A DNA stretch of 64,000 bases from an uncultured Oscillospiraceae bacterium (GTDB taxonomy: Bacteria > Bacillota > Clostridia > Oscillospirales > Oscillospiraceae): contig CAJTVM010000004.1 of the NCBI GenBank assembly GCA_910579595.1, positions 1 through 64,000 of the forward strand. Reading direction: 5' to 3'. The notes beneath the pieces are model-generated. The model was not told the origin of the DNA, ran no database searches, and saw only the letters and a list, made by a program, of their open reading frames with translations. Shown one piece after another: positions 16,379 to 25,297 of the stretch. The position numbers were made by a program, and so were the translations under genes. How positions within the stretch are numbered: position 1 is the first letter of the stretch; the number at the start of each line of letters is the position of its first letter.

Positions 16379-18676
16379 ATGAAGGATCAACAGCTTACAG
16401 ATAATTCCACTACTCCGGCCCCGTCCTGTTATGTCAACCGGGAGCTGTCCTGGCTCCTGTTTAACCGCAGGGTGCTGGAGGAGGCGGAGGATCCCGCCAA
16501 CCCCCTGTGCGAGCGGCTGAATTTCGCCTCTATCTTCCAAAGCAACCTGGACGAGTTCTATATGGTCCGGGTGGGTATGCTTCTGGATACCCTCCACCAC
16601 GGGGTGACGGACAATAAAACCGGACAGACTTCTGCCGAGCAGGCCGCTGCCGTGCTGGAAAAAACCAAGGAGTTTTTGGCCGACCGCGATCGAATCTGCA
16701 AGGGCCTCATGGCCGAACTGGGGGAACAGGGGGTGGAGTTGTGCCGCTTTGACAGCCTCCCCGACAAAACCCAGGCCTTTTTGGAGAAGTATTTTACCTC
16801 CAGCGTCCTGCCCCTGCTCTCCCCCCAGATCATCGGCCGCAAGCAGCCCTTCCCCTTCCTGCGCAGCAAGGAAATTTACGCTGTGGCCATGCTCAAGACA
16901 AAAAACGGCAGCGAGCGTATGGGCATCGTCCCCTGCGGGGACGGCGTTTTGCGCCGTCTGGTTCCCCTGCCTGGGGATGGCCAGCGGTTCATTCTGGTGG
17001 AGGAGCTGATTGCCAGCTTCCTGCCCAAGCTGTTCGTCCACTACAAAGTGGAGGGCACAGTGCTGATCCGCCTGGTGCGCAGCGCGGACATCGACATGGA
17101 CGACGTCTCCGACCAGCCGGACGACACCCCAGCGGAAGAATACCGCAAGAGCATGGAAAAGCTCATCCGCCGCCGCAAACGGCTCCAGCCGGTGAAACTG
17201 GAATACCGGGGCAAGCTGTCCGACGGCATCCGGGACAGCCTGTGCGCCAGCCTGGGGCTGCCTAGAAAACACCTGTTCTCTTGCACCGTCCCCCTGGACC
17301 TGTCTTTCTTTGGAGCGGCGCGGGATCTGCTCCGGGACAAAACCGAGCTGTTCTACCCCCGCCGGGTGCCCCAGAATTCCCCCAATGTGGATCCCCTCGT
17401 CTCTATGACGGAGCAGATCCGACAGCGGGATTTGATGCTGAGCTATCCCTATGAGAGCGTACGCCCCCTGCTGCGGCTGTTACAGGAAGCCGGACAGGAT
17501 CCCGAAGTGGTGTCCATCAAGATGACCCTGTACCGGGTGGCCCATAACAGCAAAATTGTGGAGGCCTTGGTGGACGCGGCGGAAAACGGCAAGGAGGTCG
17601 TGGCCCTGGTGGAGCTTCGGGCCCGGTTCGACGAGGAGAACAACATCGGCTGGTCCCGCATCCTGGAGCGGGCCGGATGCCGGGTGATCTACGGCCTGGA
17701 TGGGCTGAAGGTGCACTCCAAGCTGCTGCTCATCACGCGCAAGCACGGCGATCAGGTGGAGTACATCACCCAGGTGGGCACGGGGAACTATAATGAGGAT
17801 ACAGTGCGGCTGTACACCGACTATGCCCTGATGACCGCCAATCCCGAGATCGGCGCGGAGGCGGCGAAGGTATTCAACGCCTTGGCCATGGGCGAGGTGG
17901 TGGAGGACAGCAAGCGCCTGATGGTAGCACCTGCCTGCCTGCGGGGTAAAATCGCCTCCCTCATCGACCGGGAAATTGAACAGGCAAACGCCGGGAACCC
18001 GGCTTACCTGGGCTTCAAGCTCAACGGCCTCACCGATAAGCTGCTTATCGACAAGCTCATTGAAGCGTCCCAGGCCGGGGTGAAGATTGATATGGTGGTG
18101 CGGGGCGTCTGCTGCCTGGTGGGAGGCGTCCCCGGCCTGACGGACAACATCCGGGTGGTAAGCATCGTGGGCCGATACCTGGAGCACGCCCGGATCTACA
18201 TCTTCGGCAAAGGAGAGCGGCGGCAGATTTATATCTCCTCCGCCGACTTCATGACCCGCAACACCACCCGCCGGGTGGAGGTTGCCGCTCCGGTGTACGA
18301 TCCCAGCCTGCGCGCCCATCTGGAGCGGATGTTTGCCGATGAGCTGCGGGATACCGCCAAGGGCCGCGTCCAGCAGCCGGACGGGAGCTATCTCCACGCG
18401 GAGGGCGCCCCCTTCAACTCCCAGGAGCACTTCTGCGGCCAAGCTTACGGCAGCGTATGGGCACTGCCCGGACTGCAAAAGCCTGAAGCGCCTCGGGCGG
18501 CGCCCCGGCCGGCAGTTAAGCCCGCCGCCAAGCCTGTCACAGCCGCGCCCAAGAAGCCCTCACCCGCGTCAAAAGCCGCGGACAGCGCGGTGGATCCACC
18601 CGCACCGAAACGGGCCAATGTGAAAATCCAGGCCCGCCGCACCGGCTTACTGGGCCGTATTTTCAGACGGGGCTGA
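16379..18676 (+). CDS. ppk: Polyphosphate kinase 1
   Basis: PPK1 reversibly makes inorganic polyphosphate from ATP. The 765-residue protein shows the four-domain layout: N domain (CYVNRELSWLLFNRRVLEEA), head domain, and two phospholipase-D-like C domains. The catalytic histidines are in VHSKLLLI (near residue 445, the phosphorylated His) and EHARIYIFG (near 602). The last ~65 residues are an Ala/Pro/Lys-rich tail that is longer than usual and probably disordered. GGAAAGGG lies upstream of the ATG at 16379. pfkA follows after 61 nt and may be co-transcribed. Confidence 0.95.
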   Translation: MKDQQLTDNSTTPAPSCYVNRELSWLLFNRRVLEEAEDPANPLCERLNFASIFQSNLDEFYMVRVGMLLDTLHHGVTDNKTGQTSAEQAAAVLEKTKEFLADRDRICKGLMAELGEQGVELCRFDSLPDKTQAFLEKYFTSSVLPLLSPQIIGRKQPFPFLRSKEIYAVAMLKTKNGSERMGIVPCGDGVLRRLVPLPGDGQRFILVEELIASFLPKLFVHYKVEGTVLIRLVRSADIDMDDVSDQPDDTPAEEYRKSMEKLIRRRKRLQPVKLEYRGKLSDGIRDSLCASLGLPRKHLFSCTVPLDLSFFGAARDLLRDKTELFYPRRVPQNSPNVDPLVSMTEQIRQRDLMLSYPYESVRPLLRLLQEAGQDPEVVSIKMTLYRVAHNSKIVEALVDAAENGKEVVALVELRARFDEENNIGWSRILERAGCRVIYGLDGLKVHSKLLLITRKHGDQVEYITQVGTGNYNEDTVRLYTDYALMTANPEIGAEAAKVFNALAMGEVVEDSKRLMVAPACLRGKIASLIDREIEQANAGNPAYLGFKLNGLTDKLLIDKLIEASQAGVKIDMVVRGVCCLVGGVPGLTDNIRVVSIVGRYLEHARIYIFGKGERRQIYISSADFMTRNTTRRVEVAAPVYDPSLRAHLERMFADELRDTAKGRVQQPDGSYLHAEGAPFNSQEHFCGQAYGSVWALPGLQKPEAPRAAPRPAVKPAAKPVTAAPKKPSPASKAADSAVDPPAPKRANVKIQARRTGLLGRIFRRG

Positions 18677-18737
18677 TCTCATTTTGTTTGCCAGCCGGAA
18701 CGGCTTAAAATATATCGTTTGGAAAGGGAGCGCTGTT

Positions 18738-19823
18738 ATGAAACGAATCGGAATGCTCACCAGCGGGGGCGACTGCCAAGCCCTCAACGCCACCATGCGC
18801 GGCGTCGCCAAAGGACTGTACAACATCTATGGAAACGAAGTGGAGATCATCGGCTTCATCGACGGCTATAAGGGGCTGATGTATGAGGATTACAAAAAGC
18901 TGACCCCCATCGACTTCACCGGCCTGCTCACCCGGGGCGGCACCATCCTGGGCTCCAGCCGCCAGCCCTTCAAGCTGATGCGGGAGCCTGATCCCAACGG
19001 CCTGGATAAGGTAGAGGCCATGAAATACACCTACCGCCGCCTGCGCCTGGACGGTCTGGTAGTGCTGGGCGGCAACGGCAGCCAAAAGACCGCCAACCTG
19101 CTCAGTGAGGAGGGCTTGAACGTCATCGGCCTGCCCAAGACCATCGACAACGATTTGTGGGGCACCGACACCACCTTTGGCTTCCAGTCCGCCATCGGCC
19201 TGGCCACCGAGGTCATCGACTGCATCCACACCACCGCCGCCTCCCACAACCGGGTGTTCATGGTGGAGATCATGGGCCACAAGGCCGGCTGGCTCACGCT
19301 GAACGCGGGCATCGCCGGCGGCGCGGACATCATCCTGATCCCTGAGATCCCCTACAGCATCGACTCCGTGGTGGCCAAGATCAAGCAGCGCGCCGCCTCC
19401 GGCAACGGCTTTACCATTTTAGCGGTGGCGGAGGGCGCCATGTCCAAGAAGGAAGCGGAGATGTCCAAAAAGGAGTACAAAAAACACATGGCCGAGGTGC
19501 TGGAGAAGTACCCCTCCGTGTCCTACGCCATCGCCGACAAGATCCTCCAAAAAACCGGCAAGGAAGTCCGGGTCACTGTCCCCGGCCATATGCAGCGGGG
19601 CGGCACCCCCTGCGCCTACGACAGGGTGCTGTCCTCCCGGCTGGGCACCACCGCCGCGCTGATGATCTCCAGGGGTGAATACGGCAACATGGTGGCCATC
19701 CATGACCATGTGATCACCTCCGTGCCCCTGAAAGAGGTGGCTGGCAAGCTCAAAACCATCGATCCCAAGTCCGACATCATCGCCGAGGCCCGTCTGCTGG
19801 GCATCAACTTCGGCGACGACTGA
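18738..19823 (+). CDS. pfkA: 6-phosphofructokinase (group III-like)
   Basis: This 361-residue enzyme phosphorylates fructose 6-phosphate. The active-site segment PKTIDNDLWGT carries the catalytic aspartates, and MGHKAGWL and HMQRGGTP bind sugar phosphate. The nucleotide site reads GGNGSQ where E. coli PfkA has GGDGSY, with Lys where ATP enzymes have Gly in the PxTIDND motif. This gives a mixed signature (ATP-like Gly104, PPi-like Lys124). Such mixed group III enzymes are usual in Clostridia, and phosphoryl donor preference needs assay. AAAGGGAG 8 nt before the ATG at 18738 sets the start. Confidence 0.93.
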   Translation: MKRIGMLTSGGDCQALNATMRGVAKGLYNIYGNEVEIIGFIDGYKGLMYEDYKKLTPIDFTGLLTRGGTILGSSRQPFKLMREPDPNGLDKVEAMKYTYRRLRLDGLVVLGGNGSQKTANLLSEEGLNVIGLPKTIDNDLWGTDTTFGFQSAIGLATEVIDCIHTTAASHNRVFMVEIMGHKAGWLTLNAGIAGGADIILIPEIPYSIDSVVAKIKQRAASGNGFTILAVAEGAMSKKEAEMSKKEYKKHMAEVLEKYPSVSYAIADKILQKTGKEVRVTVPGHMQRGGTPCAYDRVLSSRLGTTAALMISRGEYGNMVAIHDHVITSVPLKEVAGKLKTIDPKSDIIAEARLLGINFGDD

Positions 19824-19849
19824 GTTACTTTTTCTCGAGAAAAAGTAAC
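19824..19849. repeat. Perfect 26-bp palindrome after pfkA
   Basis: GTTACTTTTTCTC followed directly by its reverse complement, beginning on the base after the pfkA stop. It is followed by AAAAAG rather than T, so it is not a classical plus-strand terminator. It could be an RNA stability hairpin or a dispersed repeat. Confidence 0.8.
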
Positions 19850-19945
19850 AAAAAGAGCTTGAAGCCCGCTGACGGACGTTATCGGTCACTTTAAGTGGCC
19901 GCCCCAGCGACGGGACTGATTCTGAACTGTCACTTTGGCCGATCG

Positions 19946-19984
19946 AAAAACGGCCCGTCTCCAAAACAGGGACGGGCCGTTTTT
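19946..19984. terminator. Bidirectional terminator between pfkA and the XRE gene
   Basis: AAAAACGGCCCGTC pairs with GACGGGCCGTTTTT across an 11-nt loop, with A- and T-tracts on both sides. Confidence 0.85.
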
Positions 19985-20222
19985 ATGGCGCGGCATTGTG
20001 GGACGTTTCTTCCCCAATGAAGAAAGGAAACCCATCAATAAACTCGTAGGTCAGCAGCCCGCCGTCCCGGGGGGCGATGTCACGAATCGGCATATAGTTC
20101 CCATTCTCCCAGCGGGAGACGGTCTTGTTGGTCACGCCCCGCCGCTCCCCCAGCTCCTCCTGGATCCAGCCCTTCTCCCTCCGGATTTGGGCGATGAAGG
20201 CTCCACTCTTTACCTGATCCAT
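19983..20222 (-). CDS. Small XRE-type DNA-binding protein, damaged C-terminus
   Basis: A 79-residue protein whose first ~47 residues are a clear XRE helix-turn-helix (IAQIRREKGWIQEELGERRG then VTNKTVSRWENGNYMP). Family members normally continue with DI-LLP-L-LGVS-NELL. Here the text changes after NYMP to a sequence with scrambled remnants (LLTYEFIDG), suggesting a small rearrangement. W replaces the usual T in the turn before QEEL and R the usual L after GER, so DNA binding may be weakened. GGGGGA lies ahead of the ATG. It may be a pseudogene. Confidence 0.55.
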   Translation of the reverse strand: MDQVKSGAFIAQIRREKGWIQEELGERRGVTNKTVSRWENGNYMPIRDIAPRDGGLLTYEFIDGFPFFIGEETSHNAAP

Positions 20223-20298
20223 AGTCTGTCCCCCCTTTCATCTGTCCCCAGCATAGCTGGATCGGGCCGGTTTGTACACCCCAAAAATGGCGAACCGC

Positions 20299-20332
20299 AA
20301 AAAAGCCCCCGTTTCCCCAGGAAACGGGAGCC
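20299..20332 (-). terminator. Terminator of the DivIVA-like gene
   Basis: Minus-strand GGCTCCCGTTTCC / GGAAACGGGGGC hairpin followed by TTTTTTGC. Confidence 0.8.
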
Positions 20333-20340
20333 ATATGCCG

Positions 20341-21060
20341 TCATGGTTTGCCCTTGGCCTGATCCAGCCCCACCAGCTTTTGCAGCCGCTGGGCGGACTT
20401 ATCCAGCGGGCCCATCTGATCCGCCGTCTGACCCAGCGCCCGGGCCTGCCGGATCAGGCTGTCCATCCCCCGGCGCAGCTGGCTGTACTGGGTCAGCACG
20501 CTGTCCGCCCACCGGCGGGCTTCGGTGCGGATGCGCTCCGCTTCCCCCCTGGCCTGCTCCGTCTCGGCGTGGACGCGCTCCGACTCGGCACGGATATCCT
20601 CCGCCTCCGCCATGGCCTGATCCACGGTGTCCTGGGCCCTGCGGTGGGCCTCCAGCTCCACCGTGGCCACCCGGTCCTTCAGCTTGGCGTAGTTTTCCGC
20701 CATCGGCCCCATGGCGTCCACCTGGGCCTGGAGCCGCTCCAGCTCCTCCCGGGCCGATGTCAGCTTAGACTCCGTCTGGGACAGCTCCTCCCGGGTCTGG
20801 TTCAGCGCCTGGGTAGATGTTTCCAGGGATGCACGCGCCCTGGCCTCCTCCTCCGCCGCGTCACTCTTAGCGATTTCCACGTTGGATACCGCCTCCTCCA
20901 ACTCCGCATTGCGCGCCTGCGCCTCCTCCAGCTGCTTTTGGAGAAGGTTCAGCTCCTGCCGGTGGACGTCGGCCATCTGCTCAATGTACTGCTGCACATC
21001 CTGACGGTTAAAACCGTGCAGGGAGGTGCGGAATTTCTGAATTACGGTATCCGTCTCCAT
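20341..21060 (-). CDS. DivIVA-like coiled-coil protein
   Basis: A 239-residue protein. Residues ~8-30 (FRTSLHGFNRQDVQQYIEQM) match the membrane-binding N-terminal motif of DivIVA/GpsB proteins. Residues ~30-205 are almost continuous heptad-type coiled coil rich in Glu, Ala and Gln. The C-terminus is polar. DivIVA homologues mark curved membranes at septa and poles and organise cell division; which partner this one has is unknown. It is a single gene with its own terminator. Confidence 0.75.
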   Translation of the reverse strand: METDTVIQKFRTSLHGFNRQDVQQYIEQMADVHRQELNLLQKQLEEAQARNAELEEAVSNVEIAKSDAAEEEARARASLETSTQALNQTREELSQTESKLTSAREELERLQAQVDAMGPMAENYAKLKDRVATVELEAHRRAQDTVDQAMAEAEDIRAESERVHAETEQARGEAERIRTEARRWADSVLTQYSQLRRGMDSLIRQARALGQTADQMGPLDKSAQRLQKLVGLDQAKGKP

Positions 21061-21243
21061 TCCTGTCCCCTCTTTCTGCCCAAATCTAAAGTGAGTTTAC
21101 TATATCACACTCCTCCGCCGCTGGCAATCCTTTGGAAGAAATTTGACAATATCATTGACAAACCAGCCGGTTTGGATGTACGCTATAAGGGCATACGCTT
21201 TTACTAAACGGGTCCGCTTTTCGGACCCTTGGAGGTCATACCA

Positions 21244-22209
21244 ATGCTGATTCCTGTGCTTCTGTTTCTTGTGGGCCTTGTGTTTCTGATCAAGGGCGGC
21301 GACTGGTTCGTGGACGGCGCCACCGGCATTGCCCGCCGGTTCCACCTGCCCGAACTGCTCATCGGCGCCACCGTAGTGTCCATCGGCACCACCCTGCCCG
21401 AGGTGATGGTATCCGCCACCTCCGCCTGGTCCGGCCGCGGCGAGATCGCCTACGGCAACGCCATCGGCTCGGTGATCTGCAACACCGCCCTCATCGCCGC
21501 CATCACCGTGGCGATCCGCCCCGGCAAGGTGGATCCCAAAACCCTGCGCCTGCCGGTGGCCTTTTTCTTCACCGCGGCGGCCATCTATGCCGGCATTGCC
21601 TACACCACCGGTGATTTCAGCCAGATAACTGGCTTCATCCTGCTGGGGATGTTTGTGGTCTATATGACAGCAACCGTGTGGCAGATGAAAAAGGCCCCTT
21701 CCCCCGCCGCCCACAGCAAAGTCCAGGAAGAAAACAGCTCCACCCTGATGGACATTGTCATGCTCATTGCCGGAGCGGCGCTGATCGCCGTGGGGGCCAA
21801 CCTGCTGGTGGAAAACGGCACTCTCATCGCCGAGGCGCTGGGCGTACCCCAATCCGTCATCGCCCTCACCTTCGTGGCCCTGGGCACCTCCCTGCCCGAG
21901 CTGGTCACCGCCATTACCTCCCTGGCCAAGGGCCACGGGGCACTGTCCCTGGGCAATGTCATCGGGGCCAACCTCTTTAACCTGGTGCTGGTGTCCGGCG
22001 TGTCCATCACCCTGGCCCCCTTTTCCATCCCCCAGAATTCCACCATCGCCGGGTACAACGCCTCCCTGGTGCTGGACATCCCGGTGATGCTTTTGGTGAT
22101 GGGGCTGCTCACCCTCCCCGCCCTGTTCCGCGGGAAGCTCAGCCGGATACAGGGCATCGTCCTGCTGCTCATTTACGCCGCGTTCTGCGCGGTGCAGTTT
22201 ACCCTTTGA
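21244..22209 (+). CDS. CaCA-family Ca2+/Na+ (or Ca2+/H+) antiporter
   Basis: A 321-residue membrane protein with two inverted repeats of about five helices. Each carries the alpha-motif: VVSIGTTLPEVMVS near residue 45 and FVALGTSLPELVTA near residue 220, with the conserved acidic residue that binds Ca2+ or Na+. A short hydrophilic loop (~residues 145-165) links the halves. GGAGG lies 8 nt before the ATG at 21244. A small hairpin (GGGTCCG/CGGACCC, 21211-21229) abuts the ribosome site and could influence translation. The exchanged ion is inferred from family only. Confidence 0.88.
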   Translation: MLIPVLLFLVGLVFLIKGGDWFVDGATGIARRFHLPELLIGATVVSIGTTLPEVMVSATSAWSGRGEIAYGNAIGSVICNTALIAAITVAIRPGKVDPKTLRLPVAFFFTAAAIYAGIAYTTGDFSQITGFILLGMFVVYMTATVWQMKKAPSPAAHSKVQEENSSTLMDIVMLIAGAALIAVGANLLVENGTLIAEALGVPQSVIALTFVALGTSLPELVTAITSLAKGHGALSLGNVIGANLFNLVLVSGVSITLAPFSIPQNSTIAGYNASLVLDIPVMLLVMGLLTLPALFRGKLSRIQGIVLLLIYAAFCAVQFTL

Positions 22210-22251
22210 CAGCAGCACCCCAAATCATCATAGAAAAGGAGAGATCCCGCC

Positions 22252-23526
22252 ATGACCAAGCCTGTCACCTTTGCCATCTGCGGCTGCGGCGCACGGGGGC
22301 TGGAAGCCTATGCCCCCTACCAGGAGCAGCATCCCGAGGAAATGAAGATCGTCGCCGGGGCGGACGTCCGGCCGGAGCGCCTGCGGATGCTTCACACCCA
22401 GTTCGGCGTCCCCGGTAATATGTGCTTTGCCTCCGACAGAGAACTGCTGGCCCAGCCGCGTCTGGCCGATGTAATGATCGTGGCCACCCAGGACCGGCAG
22501 CACGTCTCCGCCGCCCTGGCCGCGCTGGACAAGGGCTACCATGTGCTGCTGGAAAAGCCCATCTCCCCCAATCTGGAGGAATGCCGCGCCCTGCAAAAGA
22601 AAGCCCACGAAACGGGGAAGGCGGTAGTGGTGTGCCACGTCCTGCGCTACACCAAATTTTACGCCGCCCTGGAGGATCTACTGCGCCAGGGGGCCATCGG
22701 CAAGATTGAGACCATCGACGCTATGGAGCACGTGGCCTACTGGCACCAGGCCCACAGCTTCGTCCGGGGCAACTGGCGGCGTTCGGACGAGACCAGCCCC
22801 ATGATCCTGCAAAAGAGCTGCCACGATATGGATATCCTCCGCTGGCTGGCGGGAGAACCCTGCCTGCAGGTGCAGAGCTTTGGCTCCCTGGACTATTTCA
22901 AGGCGGAAAACGCTCCAGCGGGGGCAACGGCGCGATGCCTGGATGGCTGCCAATGCCGGGACAAATGCCCCTATGACGCGGAAAAAATCTACGTCACCAG
23001 CCCCCGTACCGGCATACGGGGCCGGGGCGCCTCCTGGCCCTGCGGCGTGCTGGCCAGCGAACCCAATGAGGAAAAAATCTGGAACGCCCTGCGCACAGGG
23101 CCCTACGGCCGGTGCGTGTTCCACTGCGACAACACAGTGGTGGATCACCAGACGGTGAACCTGGAATTCGCCAACAACATCCATGCCACCTTCACCATGA
23201 GCGCCTTCACCCAGGACTGCCACCGCACCATCAAGGCCACCGGCACTATGGGCGAGATCGAAGGGGATATGGAGCAGAACGTCCTCCACCTGCGCCCCTT
23301 CGGCAAGCCGGAGCAGACTATTGATCTCCAGGAGGAAAATGGCCAGTTCTCCGGCCACGGCGGCGGCGACTTCGGGCTGATGTCCAGCTTCTGCAAGCTC
23401 ATCGCCGGGGGCGGCACCGCGGGCCTCACCGGAGTAGACGCGTCCGTGGAGAGCCATGTCATGGCCCTGGCCGCCGAGGCATCCCGGCTGGACGGCGGCA
23501 GAACCATTACCCTATCCGACTTTTAA
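22252..23526 (+). CDS. Gfo/Idh/MocA family oxidoreductase
   Basis: A 424-residue NAD(P)-dependent sugar or cyclitol dehydrogenase-type protein. Residues ~5-125 form the Rossmann domain (AICGCGARGLEAY) with the EKPISPN motif near 101, and the rest is the substrate domain. A Cys-rich insertion (CLDGCQCRDKCPYDAEKIY) lies near residues 225-245. The His in KSCHDMD matches the usual catalytic region. AAGGAGAG precedes the ATG. It follows the antiporter by 42 nt and is closed by a terminator; a functional link between the two is not evident. Confidence 0.85.
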   Translation: MTKPVTFAICGCGARGLEAYAPYQEQHPEEMKIVAGADVRPERLRMLHTQFGVPGNMCFASDRELLAQPRLADVMIVATQDRQHVSAALAALDKGYHVLLEKPISPNLEECRALQKKAHETGKAVVVCHVLRYTKFYAALEDLLRQGAIGKIETIDAMEHVAYWHQAHSFVRGNWRRSDETSPMILQKSCHDMDILRWLAGEPCLQVQSFGSLDYFKAENAPAGATARCLDGCQCRDKCPYDAEKIYVTSPRTGIRGRGASWPCGVLASEPNEEKIWNALRTGPYGRCVFHCDNTVVDHQTVNLEFANNIHATFTMSAFTQDCHRTIKATGTMGEIEGDMEQNVLHLRPFGKPEQTIDLQEENGQFSGHGGGDFGLMSSFCKLIAGGGTAGLTGVDASVESHVMALAAEASRLDGGRTITLSDF

Positions 23527-23534
23527 ACGTTGAA

Positions 23535-23596
23535 ATGGCCCTGCCCCGAGCTGATCAGGTTTTTCACCTGACAGCCTTGGGCAGGGCCGTTTTTTC
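23535..23596. terminator. Bidirectional terminator
   Basis: A long imperfect stem GGCCCTGCCC...GGGCAGGGCC followed by GTTTTTTC on the plus strand. It separates two convergent genes. Confidence 0.8.
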
Positions 23597-23618
23597 ATGC
23601 ATTGTGCGGCGAAACAGC

Positions 23619-24359
23619 CTATCCATGAAGGTTGCGCCACTCCCCGGGAGCCACCCCCTCCAGCTTTTTGAACACCCGGGAAAAGTGGGCGGTATCCGCA
23701 TAGCCCACCTGCTCGGCAATCTCGCTGATGCGCAGGGCAGGCTCCTCCAGCAGTTCCTTGGCCCTGCGCATCCGCTCCGCATTGAGCAGATCGTAAAAGG
23801 TCTGGCCGGAGTGCCGGTTAAGCAGCTTGGACAGGTGCCACTGGCTGATGAAGCAGTGATCCGCCACATCCTGGAGGGACAGCTTTTCCGCACAGTGTTG
23901 GGCGATAAACGCCCTGGCCTACCGGACAATGAAGCTGTTGGCTGTGGTGTCCGGCTGCTCCTCCGCCTTTTCCTCCGGGGAAAGGCGGTCCAGCTGGGCG
24001 GTCATGTGGGCCAGGGCTTCCTCCAGCTCGTTCATTTTGGAGGGCTTGAGCAGGAACCGGGATACCCCCAGGTGGATGGCCCGCTGGGCGTACTCGAAAT
24101 CCCGGTAGCCGGTGAGCACCGCAATCTGCATCCCGGGGAACTCCCCCTTCAGCCCGGCCAGCATGGTCAGGCCGTCCTCCCCAGGCATTTTGATGTCGGT
24201 AAAGAGGATGTCGGGCCGGTGCTCCCGGACGGCCTGGGCCCCGGAAACGGCATCGTAGGCGCAGGCCGCAACCTCACAGCGGTATGCCGCCCAATCCACC
24301 ACCTGGCGCAGGCCCTCCACAATGATGGACTCATCGTCCACCAGCACCACCTTGTACAC
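23619..24359 (-). pseudogene. YesN-type AraC response regulator interrupted by an in-frame TAG
   Basis: The GTG at 24359 (GGAGGTGACAGC upstream) opens a receiver domain with DD, D in LFTDIKMPG and K in LLKPSKM. After ~146 residues a TAG at 23919-23921 stops it. The same frame continues without any shift through an intact AraC helix-turn-helix pair (DHCFISQWHLSKLL; ISEIAEQVGYADTAHFSRVF) to 23619. A CAG-to-TAG change would explain it. As it stands, a receiver without DNA-binding output is made, unless the stop is read through. In family logic it would be phosphorylated by the YesM-type kinase at 26830-28560 and activate the sugar importer. Confidence 0.85.
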
Positions 24360-24408
24360 AAGCTGTCACCTCCCGGCACAATATAATTTCCCTTATTATA
24401 CCAGAAAC

Positions 24409-24432
24409 AAAAGGCTTTGCGCAAGCCTTTAC
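24409..24432 (-). terminator. Terminator overlapping the permease stop codon
   Basis: Minus-strand AAAGGCTT / AAGCCTTT with a 5-nt loop, followed by TGTTT. It starts within the stop codon of the permease gene. Confidence 0.6.
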
Positions 24433-25286
24433 CCCTTGATGGCCCCTGCCGTCAGCCCCTTGACGATGTGCTTTTGGAGCATGACGTAAACGATCAGCAC
24501 CGGCACCACAATCAGCACTACCGATGACGCCATCAGGCCATAGTCTACCCCGGCCTGGGAACTGATCTCGTTGAGCAGCAAGGTAATGGTTTTCTCCTTG
24601 GGAACCCGGAGGAAGAAGTTCTGGGTGAACAGGTCGTTATAGCTCCACAGGAAGGAAAAAAACGCCACCGTGGCAAAGGAGGATTTCGCCGCCGGGATAA
24701 TGATGTGGAAGTACACCTGGAACACGTTGCAGCCGTCCACGTAAGCGCTCTCCTCCAGCTCGATGGGCACCGATTCGATGAAGCCCATGAGCACGATGAT
24801 GGCAAAGCACAGGTTGCCCGCGATCTGGGGCAGGATGACGGCCACCAGGCTGAGCCAGCGGTTGCCGCTGCTGGCAATGCCCCAGGCGGCCTCCATGCGG
24901 AACACGGGAATGATGGTGGAAAACGCGGGGAACATCATACCCGCCATGATCAGGCTGTAGCACAGCCCCCGGAGCTTGAACTTAAAGCGCACCAGCCCGT
25001 AGGCCGCCAGCCCCGCGATGATCACCACCGCGATAGTGACGGCGATGGACACGATGAGGCTGTTCATATAGGCGTTGCCGAAGTCAAAGCGGTCCATGGC
25101 CTTGGCATAGTTGGCCGTGGTAAAGCCGCTGCCCGGCAGGGGAACGGAGAAGGAATCCTTGCGGATCAGCCCCTTCTCTCGGAAGGAGTTCAAAATGACC
25201 CACACAAAGGGGTACAAGGTGGTCAGGGCCCAGAAAGTAAGCACAATATAGGTGCAAACCTTGGCGGGCGATGCTTTTTTCCGCAC
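24429..25286 (-). CDS. Carbohydrate ABC transporter permease (MalG type)
   Basis: A 285-residue inner-membrane permease with six hydrophobic segments and the EAA loop (EESAYVDGCNVFQVYFHIIIP) that contacts the ATPase. The start is a GTG at 25286 with GGGGG ~6 nt upstream; it lies 9 nt after the stop of the other permease. No ATPase gene is nearby, as is usual for importers sharing an MsmK-type ATPase. The gene itself is intact, but its partner permease and binding protein are damaged. Confidence 0.88.
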   Translation of the reverse strand: MRKKASPAKVCTYIVLTFWALTTLYPFVWVILNSFREKGLIRKDSFSVPLPGSGFTTANYAKAMDRFDFGNAYMNSLIVSIAVTIAVVIIAGLAAYGLVRFKFKLRGLCYSLIMAGMMFPAFSTIIPVFRMEAAWGIASSGNRWLSLVAVILPQIAGNLCFAIIVLMGFIESVPIELEESAYVDGCNVFQVYFHIIIPAAKSSFATVAFFSFLWSYNDLFTQNFFLRVPKEKTITLLLNEISSQAGVDYGLMASSVVLIVVPVLIVYVMLQKHIVKGLTAGAIKG

Positions 25287-25297
25287 GATATTCCCCC

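Noticed and set aside
23619..24359. TAG read as pyrrolysine or recoded stop in the YesN gene
   Set aside because: There is no pyl gene, PYLIS-like element or methylamine context, and many other genes here end normally. A point mutation is simpler.
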